From a bacterium (GTDB taxonomy: Bacteria; Planctomycetota; UBA1135; UBA2386), in NCBI GenBank assembly GCA_030432695.1, contig JAUILN010000003.1, positions 62,001-126,000 of the forward strand: a stretch of 64,000 nt of DNA. The letters are read 5' to 3'. Below are positions 26,672 to 35,125 of this stretch, piece after piece. Numbering within the stretch: the stretch's first letter is position 1; every line of letters starts with the position of its first letter. The notes below the pieces were generated by a model, which was not told the origin of the DNA, did no database searches, and was given only the letters and a program-made list of their open reading frames with translations. A program made the translations under genes and the position numbers.

Positions 26672-27814
26672 ATGCCGTATCCCGTGACGAATCCGACCCT
26701 CGCCCTCGCCTGCTTCCTGAGCACCGCCTGCCTTCTGACCGCTCAGACCGAGTGGATCGTGGATGCCGCTGGTGGTGGCGGTTCCCAGTTCACCGACATC
26801 CAGTCGGCGGTCGACGCGGCCGTCGACGGGGACCGGATCCTGGTCCGGGCCGGCACCTACGCCGGGTTCACCATCGACGGCAAGGGTCTGGCGGTGCTGG
26901 GTGATCCGGGGGCCGGCCTGTTCGCATCCGCGCCGTCCGTCACCGTGCGCCACATCGTCGCCGGCCAGAACGTCGTGGTCGCCGGGTTCACCGGCATCGG
27001 TGGGACCTCGTTCTTCGGCGCGACACTCGACGACTGCGCCGGGCGCGTGGTCCTGGAGCAGCTCGTCGGGATCGACTGGTGGATCACCGATGCGGCCGAC
27101 GTGCGGGTCAATTCCTGCCAGGTGGGTGGGCGGACGGTCGCAACGCGCAGTCGCGTGACGTTCACCAGCAGCTCGTTGTCGGCGGGTCCGCTCAACCAGG
27201 ATCCGGTGCCCGCGTTGGCGGTGATCGACTCCGAGGTGATGGTCGCGCGCTGCAACGTCGCCGGTCAGACCAGCTTCATGCGGACGCCGACCACGGCCGC
27301 CATCGAGGTGCAGGCGCCGGGTGTGGTCACGTTGACCGACGATGGGTCGCACACCATTGCCGCCGGGACGAGTTCCAGCCCCGGCCTGCCAGCCGTCCGC
27401 GGCGACGGCACGGTGATCCGCGACCCGCGCGTGCAACTGCTCGGCGGTGGTGGTGCACCCGGGATCCAGGTTGGAGTGGACCGGGTCGAGCACGTCCCGG
27501 CGCTGCAGGCGCTCGGCGCGCCGGTCGGGTCGACGGTCGAAGTGGATCTGGCCGGACTGCCGGGCGAGTCGTGGGCGCTGGTGTTCGCGCTTCCCGGCCC
27601 GCCGCTGCGCCTGCCCGGCATCCGCGGCGAACTCGGCTTCTCGCAGGCGCTGGTGAGCCTGCAGGGTGTGTTCGGTGCGCAGAGCGAGCACCTGTCGCTG
27701 GTTGTCGGACCCGGCCTGCCGCCCGGCTTCGAGCTGTGCTGGCAGGCGGCCGCAACGGACGGAACCGGCGGATTCGCGCTGTCGAACCACGCGACCTACG
27801 TGCGTCTGCGCTGA
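26672..27814 (+). CDS. Secreted beta-helix protein, copy 2
   Basis: A 380-residue paralog of the protein at 24495, with the same layout: signal peptide to about residue 24, QFTDIQSAVDAAVDGDRILV, beta-helix, and a C-terminal domain ending GGFALSNHATYVRLR. Aligning the two N-termini (MKCSV-NPSRALACFL against MPYPVTNPTLALACFL) places the start at ATG 26672 rather than the GTG at 26660. Function unknown; no active-site motif seen. It ends 25 bases before a strong hairpin that separates it from the convergent gene at 27880. Confidence 0.84.
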   Translation: MPYPVTNPTLALACFLSTACLLTAQTEWIVDAAGGGGSQFTDIQSAVDAAVDGDRILVRAGTYAGFTIDGKGLAVLGDPGAGLFASAPSVTVRHIVAGQNVVVAGFTGIGGTSFFGATLDDCAGRVVLEQLVGIDWWITDAADVRVNSCQVGGRTVATRSRVTFTSSSLSAGPLNQDPVPALAVIDSEVMVARCNVAGQTSFMRTPTTAAIEVQAPGVVTLTDDGSHTIAAGTSSSPGLPAVRGDGTVIRDPRVQLLGGGGAPGIQVGVDRVEHVPALQALGAPVGSTVEVDLAGLPGESWALVFALPGPPLRLPGIRGELGFSQALVSLQGVFGAQSEHLSLVVGPGLPPGFELCWQAAATDGTGGFALSNHATYVRLR

Positions 27815-27838
27815 GCCTCGGCCTCGCCCCGCCCGAAG

Positions 27839-27875
27839 TCTGTCGTAGTTGGTGCCAGGCACCGACTACGACAGA
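27839..27875. terminator. Very long near-perfect inverted repeat between convergent genes
   Basis: The left arm 27839-27856 (TCTGTCGTAGTTGGTGCC) and right arm 27858-27875 (GGCACCGACTACGACAGA) pair over 18 bases with one G-U position and a single central A. It lies between the stop codons of two convergent genes, where a bidirectional terminator is expected. The single-base centre means the hairpin would open a few central pairs to form a loop. No T-run follows on the plus strand. The odd palindrome GGTGCCAGGCACC may also mark a dispersed REP-like element. Confidence 0.7.
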
Positions 27876-27879
27876 TTCG

Positions 27880-28959
27880 TCACAGCTCGCGGCGGACGAA
27901 GCCGCAGGCCTGGTCGATCGCCTCGATCAGCTGCCACGTGATGTCCTCGTCGAGGTTCGGGCCGAACGGTTCGTCGTCGCCCAGGCGGTAGACGATCATG
28001 TTGGTGCACGACGCGGAGATCAGTGCGTCGTAGTCGCCCAGTTCCGGATCGCGGATCCGGATGCCGAGTTGAGGTTCGAAGCAGTCGACCGACCAGGGGG
28101 GACCCATCAGGGCCGCTCGGGTCAGGCCGCGGGCGAGTCGGCCACGGACGGTCGGATCGGTGCATTCGTAGCGGGCGGTCACCCGGTGGCCGCGGAATTC
28201 GTCGTCGAGTTCCTCGCCCTGCAGCGGACCGATCGCCAGGAACTCGAGGTACTTCGCGCGCTCGATCGCGCGGCGCACCTCCAGGCCGAGTCGGGTGCCC
28301 GAGCGGCTGGGGATCGGATCCGGCAGGGTGAGGCGGAGGTCCGAGGTGAGCAGGTGTGGCCCCCAGCGGATCTCGAACTGGATCGGGTAGAAGCGGTCCT
28401 CGGACTCGTCTTCGCGTGGCAGTTCCTTCGGGCCCGGGATCAGGCGGATCTCGAGCAGACGCGCCGGCGGATCGAGCGGCGTGTGCTGGACATCCAGGCC
28501 GAAGCCGTAGGTCTCGCCGTCGATCTGCCGACCGGCGTGCAGGCCCTCGAAGTCCTCCAGCCACAGCAGAGCCTGGTCCTGCGGATCGTCCTCGCCCCGG
28601 AAACGGATGCCGAGACCGGAAGGCCTCGTGCCGTCCCCCTCACCCGAGATGCCGCCGCCGTCCTCACCGAACTCCAGCCAGGTCCCGCTGCGGATCGTGG
28701 CGATCGCGAGCGCATTGCCGAGGGGGAGCGACGCGCCGGGGCGGCCCCAGGCGGCAGCGTGTGCCTCGCTCCACGGCTCGGGTGGATAGGCGATCTCGAC
28801 GTACGACCAGGGCACGTCGTCGCCGTCGATCGCGAGTCGCTCCACCTTCAGCTCGGTGCTGCGGACCGTCGGCGTGGGGGTCTGGGCGTTGATGCCGAAC
28901 GGGATCGTCGACAGGGCGAGGCCGGTGAGGGCGGGGAACAGGCTGAGTCGTCGCTTCAT
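27880..28959 (-). CDS. Secreted protein of unknown function
   Basis: A 359-residue protein with a signal peptide (about residues 1-25, ending GINA). The mature part is a mixed alpha/beta sequence rich in acidic residues, with segments such as VPWSYVEIAYPPEPWSEAH and FYPIQFEIRWGPHLL. I do not recognise a family. Four Cys residues cluster late (about 265-350). The upstream gene's TGA overlaps its ATG (ATGA at 28956-28959), so the two unknown proteins are translationally coupled and probably function together. Its 3' end abuts the long hairpin. Confidence 0.65.
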   Translation of the reverse strand: MKRRLSLFPALTGLALSTIPFGINAQTPTPTVRSTELKVERLAIDGDDVPWSYVEIAYPPEPWSEAHAAAWGRPGASLPLGNALAIATIRSGTWLEFGEDGGGISGEGDGTRPSGLGIRFRGEDDPQDQALLWLEDFEGLHAGRQIDGETYGFGLDVQHTPLDPPARLLEIRLIPGPKELPREDESEDRFYPIQFEIRWGPHLLTSDLRLTLPDPIPSRSGTRLGLEVRRAIERAKYLEFLAIGPLQGEELDDEFRGHRVTARYECTDPTVRGRLARGLTRAALMGPPWSVDCFEPQLGIRIRDPELGDYDALISASCTNMIVYRLGDDEPFGPNLDEDITWQLIEAIDQACGFVRREL

Positions 28960-29771
28960 CGTCGGTCTCCGTCGGGTCGGGGGCCGGTCAGTGGTCGGTG
29001 TTCCTGGCCGTCGCGACCGCTCCAGGTGGCGCGGGTCGGCAATGCGGGGCGAAGGTCGGCTGGGGGATCGCAGGCGATGGGCACCACCGCGAGGTCGTGC
29101 AGTCCGGCCTCACCGATCCGCACGTCGTCGACGTGGCGGTACCAGGCCCCCTCGCAGTGTACGTAGATCGTGTAGTCGCCCGCGATCAGCAGGTTCAGCG
29201 CGAAGCGCCCCGCGTCCGTGACCACCTGCCTGGGCCGGTCGTTCTTCGCCGCGCAGCGGTGCATCAACGGCACGCTCACCGGTGCGCCATCGGGGACCTC
29301 CAGCCGATCCAACGCGACCCGTCCCGAGCACCTGCCGAAACGCTCGATGACCAGCACCGCGGGCCCGGGTCGGCGTCGAAGCGATACTCGCGCAGCTCTC
29401 CACTCCGGCCTTCGGACCACGCATGGATCGTGAGGATCGCTTGCGGCATCCCCGCGGGCGTCGAGCAGGTCGAGCCGGACGTCGGCGCCGAGGAGCCGAC
29501 CGACCAGCGCCGAGCGATCGCACTCGGGCAGGGGCGCGGGGGGGCCGGGCTCGGCCGGCGGCAACTCGGGGTCGGCACCGACCTCCGTGCGCGAGTCGCT
29601 GGTCGCGACCGTTGCGGTTGCAGGCGGACGTCGATCGGGCGTGAGTTCGGCGACGGGCCGACCGGGGTCCAGTTGCGGTGCATCGGCGCTCCGGTCGGCG
29701 ACCAGCCACGGCGTCAGCGCGGCGAGCAGGACCAGGATCAGCACCGGAGCGGGCCTTCGGGTGACTTGCAT
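28956..29771 (-). CDS. Membrane-anchored or secreted unknown protein, probable compensated double frameshift
   Basis: The product has 271 residues. The N-terminus has a hydrophobic segment (about residues 10-24, LILVLLAALTPWLVA), then a Pro-rich linker and a small beta domain with GRFALNLLIAGDYTIYVHCEG, which resembles a CarboxypepD_reg or prealbumin-like fold. Between about 29364 and 29453 the translated frame gives unlikely Arg/Pro-rich sequence with poor third-position GC. The next frame there reads MPQAILTIHAWSEGRSGE and joins smoothly at both ends. One extra base in the C-run at 29450-29453 and one missing base near 29361-29369 would explain it. The gene is coupled to the one at 27880 by ATGA. 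Confidence 0.55.
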   Translation of the reverse strand: MQVTRRPAPVLILVLLAALTPWLVADRSADAPQLDPGRPVAELTPDRRPPATATVATSDSRTEVGADPELPPAEPGPPAPLPECDRSALVGRLLGADVRLDLLDARGDAASDPHDPCVVRRPEWRAARVSLRRRPGPAVLVIERFGRCSGRVALDRLEVPDGAPVSVPLMHRCAAKNDRPRQVVTDAGRFALNLLIAGDYTIYVHCEGAWYRHVDDVRIGEAGLHDLAVVPIACDPPADLRPALPTRATWSGRDGQEHRPLTGPRPDGDRR

Positions 29772-29931
29772 GCGGATCGACTCCAGGACCTGGCATCCGG
29801 GGACCTCCCGCCGCCACGGGTGGAGGTCGCGCCAGCTCCCGCCGCCGTGACACGAATTCCTGGGAGGGTTCCCGCCCGGCCAAGCCGATTCCTGTCACGA
29901 TCGGATCCCCCCACGCGACTGGTCTGCCACC

Positions 29932-32445
29932 ATGGAGCCTCGCGATCCGCAACCCTCCGCGCCCGTCGGTGCCGGGCCCGACTTGGAGCCCTGCGCTCCC
30001 CAGGGCCTGTCGCCCCGCGACCTCGTCGACCACGGGCCGGCGATCCGGGCGCTGTTGCGCACGATGGTTCGCGACCAGGACGTCGACGACCTGCTGCAGG
30101 AGACCTGGCTCCGGGCCCTGTCGGCCGACTCGACGCGGCGGTCGGGGCTGCGTGCGTGGCTGCGCGGCATCGCGTCGAACCTGGCGCGCGATCACTGGCG
30201 GCGGCTGGGGCGGCGGAGCCGGGTCGAGCGGGAGGTCGAGAGCTCCGGCAGCCAGGCCGTCGAGCCCGCCGTCGACCAGACGGTCGCGGAACTCGAGGCG
30301 TGGCGGGTGCTCGGCGGTGCGGTCGAAGCGCTCGCCGAGCCCTACCGCACCACCGTCGTGCTGCGCTACTTCCGGGGGCTGTCGGTCGCCGAGATCGCGG
30401 CGCGCGAGGAACTCGCGGAGGCCAACGTCCGCCAGCGCATCCGGCGCGCGGTGACCACGCTGCGCGAACGGCTCGGCGAGCGTGATCGGCGGCAGCTCGC
30501 GTTGTTGGTGCCGTCGATCCCCTGGCCGTCGGCGGCGGAGCCGGTGCAGAGTGGGTGGTGGCTCGGAGGGACGTTGGCCGCGGTCGGTGCTGTCCTGCTG
30601 GCGTGGGCGACCGGGGTGTTCGGGCTGCCCGACGCGGCGATCACCCCGCGAGTCGCGGACGCCGGGCTCGGCGCGGTCGGCGATCAGCTGCCGGAAGCGG
30701 GTCTCTCGCCACCGGCGCCCGTCGCCGGGGAGCGTTCGGGTCCGGTCGCCTCGTCGTCGCCGGTGATCGCACGCGGTCGTACGGTCGGTGCGGACGGATC
30801 GCCGGTTGCCGATGTGGAGCTGTTCTCGTGGCGGTCCCCCGACACACCACCCGACGCCGCCGAGCTGCCTCGGGTCGTGTCGGACCGCGACGGCTGGTTC
30901 GAGGTCGAGGTCGATGCGCCAGGCCTGCTGCTCGGAACCCGGGAGGCGGCGAGCACCCTGCGCGGTGCCTCGCTGCAGCGCTCTTCGGCGTCCGCGATGG
31001 TCGAGGTCGTGGTCGGGCCGGCGGTCGAACTGACAGGTCGCGTCGTCACGTTCTCCGGTCCGGTTCCCGACGACGTGCGACTCGAGCTGCATTGGGAGCC
31101 TCTGCGGCGGTTCCCCCGCGTCCTGTCCGAGTCGTTCGTGCCGTTCGGCGGTGTCCGTGCGGTCGACGTGCGGGCTCCCGACGGAGCGTTCCGGGTCCGC
31201 GGTCCGCGCGGTCCCGAGGCGAGTCTCCATGCGCGGGCCGGCTTCGAGCACGCCTCGGTGCCGGCGCCGTCGGAGGATCGCGCCGAGGTGACGATCCGCC
31301 TCACTCCTCCGACCGCGGTCTACACCTTCGCGGGCACGGTGCGCGGACCCGACGAACGCCCCCTGGCCGGCGCGCGGGTCGGCGTGGTCGGCGGACCTGC
31401 CGCGGACCCCACCGGTCCGGACGGCCGCTACCGGATCGTCGTCGGCAGCGATGGGCTCGCCGAACATCATCGCGACCTCTACGCGGCGGCAGCCGGGTTC
31501 CGACCACACACCGCGACCGGCGTGGTCCAACAGGTCCTGCTGGCCAGCGGGTCGCAGTCGTTCGAGACCGAGCTGCGTCTCGGATCCGCGCTCGCCCCGC
31601 TGGCCGGGCGGGTCGTGGATGGCGAGGGGTCACCGCTCGAGGGAATCGTCGTCCGACCCTGGAATCCGACGCTGTTCGGAGACGGTGAGCGGGACTCCGT
31701 GGAGGATCTGGCCGCCGGTGGCGACGATGGCGCCGAGGCGCGCACCGACCCCGACGGTCGCTTCCGACTCACCGGGCTCGACGACCGCGGCTACCGGTTG
31801 ATGTGCTGGCGACCCGGCGGTCGCTGGCCGATGGTCTCTCGTGAGGACTGGCGGCCCGGTGCCTTCGCCGAGCTGGTGTTCGACGAGGTGCGGGCCCTCC
31901 GATCCCTGTCCGGCATCGTCCGGGATCACCTTGGCCGACCGATCGCCGGTGCGCGGGTCGGCGCGGTGATGAACCTCGCGGCCAACCCGGCGCATCTGGT
32001 GCCCGACCGGCGGGCCTTGGTGGGCTTCGCGCTGAGCGGTCCCGATGGCTCGTTCGAACTGCCGGAGGTGCCGCGCGTGGGCGTCCGGCTGCAGCTCGAC
32101 GCACCCGGCCACCTGCCCCTCGCGGTGCTCGCCGACCAGACCGAGCGCGACCACCTTCCGGACCTCGTGCTGCCGGCCCGCGCCGGTCTGCACGCGCGTG
32201 ACCTCGGCGAAGACGCGCGCTGGATCCGCGTCGAGGATCGCGAGGGTCGGCACCTCGGTCTGCATCGCTCCGACTTCCACCGCCGCGACGACGCGACCCT
32301 CTGGCCGGTGGTGGGCGGCGACGTCGAGGTGTTGGAGTGTGCGCCGGGCGACGCGTGGCTGGTGGTGCTCGACGTCCGCCATCGCCAGCTCGCGCGGATC
32401 CCGTTGCTGCTCCACCCGGGTCGCGTGACGGTCGTGCGGCGTTGA
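29932..32445 (+). CDS. ECF sigma factor fused to membrane segment and CarboxypepD_reg domains
   Basis: An 837-residue single polypeptide. Residues about 30-185 form an ECF sigma factor: region 2 with RDQDVDDLLQETWLRAL and LRGIASNLARDHWRR; region 4 with YRTTVVLRYFRGLSVAEIA and EANVRQRIRRAVTTLRER. A single membrane segment (about 208-232, WLGGTLAAVGAVLLAWATG) follows. About 600 residues of CarboxypepD_reg-like beta domains come after it, for example GTVRGPDERPLAGARVGVV and ARTDPDGRFRLTGLDDRGY. If the N-terminus is cytoplasmic, the beta domains face the periplasm, so a tethered sigma factor that senses outside signals and is released or acts at the membrane is plausible. No stop codon or frameshift lies between the parts. 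No anti-sigma gene is adjacent. Confidence 0.85.
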   Translation: MEPRDPQPSAPVGAGPDLEPCAPQGLSPRDLVDHGPAIRALLRTMVRDQDVDDLLQETWLRALSADSTRRSGLRAWLRGIASNLARDHWRRLGRRSRVEREVESSGSQAVEPAVDQTVAELEAWRVLGGAVEALAEPYRTTVVLRYFRGLSVAEIAAREELAEANVRQRIRRAVTTLRERLGERDRRQLALLVPSIPWPSAAEPVQSGWWLGGTLAAVGAVLLAWATGVFGLPDAAITPRVADAGLGAVGDQLPEAGLSPPAPVAGERSGPVASSSPVIARGRTVGADGSPVADVELFSWRSPDTPPDAAELPRVVSDRDGWFEVEVDAPGLLLGTREAASTLRGASLQRSSASAMVEVVVGPAVELTGRVVTFSGPVPDDVRLELHWEPLRRFPRVLSESFVPFGGVRAVDVRAPDGAFRVRGPRGPEASLHARAGFEHASVPAPSEDRAEVTIRLTPPTAVYTFAGTVRGPDERPLAGARVGVVGGPAADPTGPDGRYRIVVGSDGLAEHHRDLYAAAAGFRPHTATGVVQQVLLASGSQSFETELRLGSALAPLAGRVVDGEGSPLEGIVVRPWNPTLFGDGERDSVEDLAAGGDDGAEARTDPDGRFRLTGLDDRGYRLMCWRPGGRWPMVSREDWRPGAFAELVFDEVRALRSLSGIVRDHLGRPIAGARVGAVMNLAANPAHLVPDRRALVGFALSGPDGSFELPEVPRVGVRLQLDAPGHLPLAVLADQTERDHLPDLVLPARAGLHARDLGEDARWIRVEDREGRHLGLHRSDFHRRDDATLWPVVGGDVEVLECAPGDAWLVVLDVRHRQLARIPLLLHPGRVTVVRR

Positions 32446-32616
32446 TCGAAGACCGTCGCGTCGGGCGCCGGTGCTCCGGAGGCGGTCACGCGGTTCGGAA
32501 TCGGTCCCGACCAGGTCTCGGGAAGCTGCTCGCGGGGTCGGGATTCCGGTCACGCGCCGGGGATGCGGATCGACGAGGGGCGGCCCCCTGGAACCTCACA
32601 ACCGAGGCGTTCGATC

Positions 32617-33978
32617 GTGCATCTCCTTCGCGTCCTTCCGGCTGTCGCCGCATGCGTCTTCTGTTTCGCCCTGCTTCCCGGTCAGTCGTGGCAGCGGCTG
32701 ACCCCGGAGCGGTTGCCGGTGCTTCGGCACCGTGCGATGGCGGCCTGCTCTCCGATCCCCGGAACCGTGGTGATGTTCGGGGGTGCGGTGGATGCGTCGA
32801 CCCTTCTCGACGACACGTGGCTGTGCAACGGCGCGACGTGGAAGCTGTCGACGGACCACGTCGCGCCGCCGCCGCGTCACTCGGGGGCGATGGCGTACGA
32901 CGCCGAGCGTCGGGTGGTGGTCCTGCACGGTGGGCTCGGCGCCGGAGCCACTCCGCTCGACGACACCTGGGAGTGGGACGGCACCTCCTGGACCGAACGT
33001 GGGGGGCGTCACGGACCCGGACGCCGAGCCTTCCACGCGATGGCCTACGACGAGGCGCGGTCGGTCGTCGTGCTCCACGGCGGCCGGGGCGACGGTCCGC
33101 TCGACGTGACCTGGGAGTGGGACGGTGGCACCTGGTACGCGATCGCGACCGAGCACACGCCGGGGATCCGCAGCGACCTGTGTATGGCCTGGGTTGGCAA
33201 GTCCGAGAGCATCCTGCTGCACGGCGGCACCGAGGGCGGCCGCTCGGACAGCTGGCTCTACGACGGCACCGATTGGTCACGTCACGAGTCGGCGGGTCCG
33301 CCGGTGCTCGGCGCGGCGATGGCGGCGGAACCCCGGACGGGTCGGGTGCTGCTCGTCGGCGGACGGACACCGACCGGTGGCCTCGAGGCCGCCTGGATCT
33401 TCGATCCGGAACTGGGCTGGCTGCGATCCTGCGCACCGGCGCCGGCGCCGCGGATGCGTCCGGTGCTGGCTGCGGGCGGCGAGTCCGGGATCCTGCTGTT
33501 CGGCGGTGGCGACGACCGGGCGACCTGTCGCGCGGACCTCTGGGAGTGGACCCGTACCGAGCCGGGTGCGTTGGCGCTGGGTCGTGGTTGCGGCGTGGCT
33601 GGGCGCCTCGCAGAGCTGCAGACGCTGCCCGACACCGCACTGCGTGCCGGCGGGGTCCTCGACCTGCAGGTGACGTCCGAGGGCGGCGACGTCGACTCCG
33701 TGCAGATCCTGCTCGGCGACGGACGCTTCGTGCGCCGGATCGCCTTGCCGATAGCGGGTGACCAGGCCTGCCACATGTGGTGCCCGATCGAGCGGTTGTG
33801 GGCGGTGGTTCCCGCCACGCTCCGCGGCGGCGACGAGGCGCGCCTCGAACTCGCGCTCCCGGCCGACTCCTCGATACACGGGCTCGAACTCGTCGCGCAG
33901 GCGGTGTGCGTCGCGAGCACCGCGCCGGCCGAGCCGGTTCTGTCCAATGGACTGCTGGTGCGCTTCGGCGCGCGTTGA
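32617..33978 (+). CDS. Secreted kelch-repeat protein
   Basis: A 453-residue protein with a signal peptide (residues 1-25, ending LLPGQS). Five to six kelch-type beta-propeller blades follow, each with the pattern RHxAMAYDxxRxVVVLHGG then DTWEWDGxxW. The last 130 residues form a separate beta domain ending PVLSNGLLVRFGAR, like the end of the beta-helix proteins in this window. I chose GTG at 32617 because it has GAGG 9 bases upstream and gives the signal peptide directly. ATG at 32563 would add 18 polar residues before it. Binding of a surface ligand is likely; no enzyme motif. Confidence 0.8.
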   Translation: MHLLRVLPAVAACVFCFALLPGQSWQRLTPERLPVLRHRAMAACSPIPGTVVMFGGAVDASTLLDDTWLCNGATWKLSTDHVAPPPRHSGAMAYDAERRVVVLHGGLGAGATPLDDTWEWDGTSWTERGGRHGPGRRAFHAMAYDEARSVVVLHGGRGDGPLDVTWEWDGGTWYAIATEHTPGIRSDLCMAWVGKSESILLHGGTEGGRSDSWLYDGTDWSRHESAGPPVLGAAMAAEPRTGRVLLVGGRTPTGGLEAAWIFDPELGWLRSCAPAPAPRMRPVLAAGGESGILLFGGGDDRATCRADLWEWTRTEPGALALGRGCGVAGRLAELQTLPDTALRAGGVLDLQVTSEGGDVDSVQILLGDGRFVRRIALPIAGDQACHMWCPIERLWAVVPATLRGGDEARLELALPADSSIHGLELVAQAVCVASTAPAEPVLSNGLLVRFGAR

Positions 33979-34005
33979 GCGACGAAGCCCGCACCGATGG
34001 ATCGA

Positions 34006-35007
34006 CTAGCGGATCGCCCGGAACCCGTCGAGTTCGACCTCGGGTGTCCAGTAGTCGTCGCGGACCGTCTCCTCGCGGCACAGGTCGGTCGACAGGTACT
34101 TCTTGTTCGAGTCCGGGAGCAGGGTCACCACGCTCGCTTCGTCGCCGAGTTCCTCCACCAGCTGCATCGCTCCGAGCACGTTGGCGCCCGACGAGATGCC
34201 GACCGCAAGGCCGAGCGACCGGGACAGCTGCTGTGCCATCAGGATCGCGTCGCCGTCCCAGCAGTCGACGATCGGGTCGAGGCTGTCGAGCTTGCAGATG
34301 CGCGGCACGAACTCGTCGGAGATGCCCTGGATACGGTGCTGACCGACCTTGTTGCCGGTGCGCAGGGTCGGAGAGTTCGCGGGCTCGAGCGGATGGACGC
34401 GGGCCTCGGGATGCACCGCGTCGAGGTGGCGGCGCAGACCCATCACGGTGCCGCCGGTGCCAACGCCGGCGACGAACGCGTCGCAGTGGGTGCCGATCCG
34501 GCTGAGCTGCGCGCTGATCTCGGGGCCGGTGAAGGCCGCGTGCGCGGCGACGTTGGCGTCGGTCTCGAACTGGCGCGGCAGGAACACGTGCTCGTGGGCC
34601 GCGGCGTACTCCTCGGCCATCCGGATCGAGCCGAGGAAGCCGCCCTCCTCGTGGCTCACCGGCACGATCGTCGCTCCGAACCCCGCGATGAGCTGTTTGC
34701 GTTCCTGGCTCATCCAGTCGGGCATGTAGATGCGGACCGGGTGACCGAGAGCCCTGCCGAGCGCCGAGAAGGCGATGCCGGTGTTGCCGCTGGATGCCTC
34801 GACGATCTCGCCGCCGGGGTGGAGCTCGCCCTCCTGGCAGGCGCGTCGCAGGATGTGGAGCGCCATCCGGTCCTTGACGCTCCCCGTCATGTTCATCGAC
34901 TCGTACTTCGCGAACAGGCGACGGGCGCGGCCACGGAACCGGTAGTGGATCTCGAGCAGCGGCGTGTGCCCGACGAGTGCGGCGACGTCGTCGATGGTGC
35001 GGCGCAT
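34006..35007 (-). CDS. Cysteine synthase / cystathionine beta-synthase family enzyme
   Basis: A 333-residue PLP enzyme of fold type II. K45 in TGSVKDRMA is the PLP Schiff-base lysine, ASSGNTG at about residues 71-77 the phosphate and substrate loop, and GVGTGGTVMG near 180 the PLP-phosphate loop. GISSGAN is near the C-terminus. These enzymes form cysteine from O-acetylserine or cystathionine from serine and homocysteine. The lack of a regulatory CBS domain and the length favour a cysteine-synthase-like role, but the substrate is uncertain. The start at 35007 is chosen because the family begins just before the first motif. An ATG at 35049 would add 14 residues. Confidence 0.87.
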   Translation of the reverse strand: MRRTIDDVAALVGHTPLLEIHYRFRGRARRLFAKYESMNMTGSVKDRMALHILRRACQEGELHPGGEIVEASSGNTGIAFSALGRALGHPVRIYMPDWMSQERKQLIAGFGATIVPVSHEEGGFLGSIRMAEEYAAAHEHVFLPRQFETDANVAAHAAFTGPEISAQLSRIGTHCDAFVAGVGTGGTVMGLRRHLDAVHPEARVHPLEPANSPTLRTGNKVGQHRIQGISDEFVPRICKLDSLDPIVDCWDGDAILMAQQLSRSLGLAVGISSGANVLGAMQLVEELGDEASVVTLLPDSNKKYLSTDLCREETVRDDYWTPEVELDGFRAIR

Positions 35008-35125
35008 GGCAGGGGGCGAGGTGGGGGATGTGGCCGAGAACGAGACCATGGAGAGCCGCCGGAACGGGCGCCCGCAGGGGTGAATTGCGACCGCCTACCT
35101 CAGGGGGAGCCCTTACGCTGCCGGC

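Noticed and set aside
26663..26672. Ten-base palindrome GAGACGTCTC before beta-helix copy 2
   Set aside because: Too short to call an operator; it is not present before copy 1 and occurs by chance at such length.
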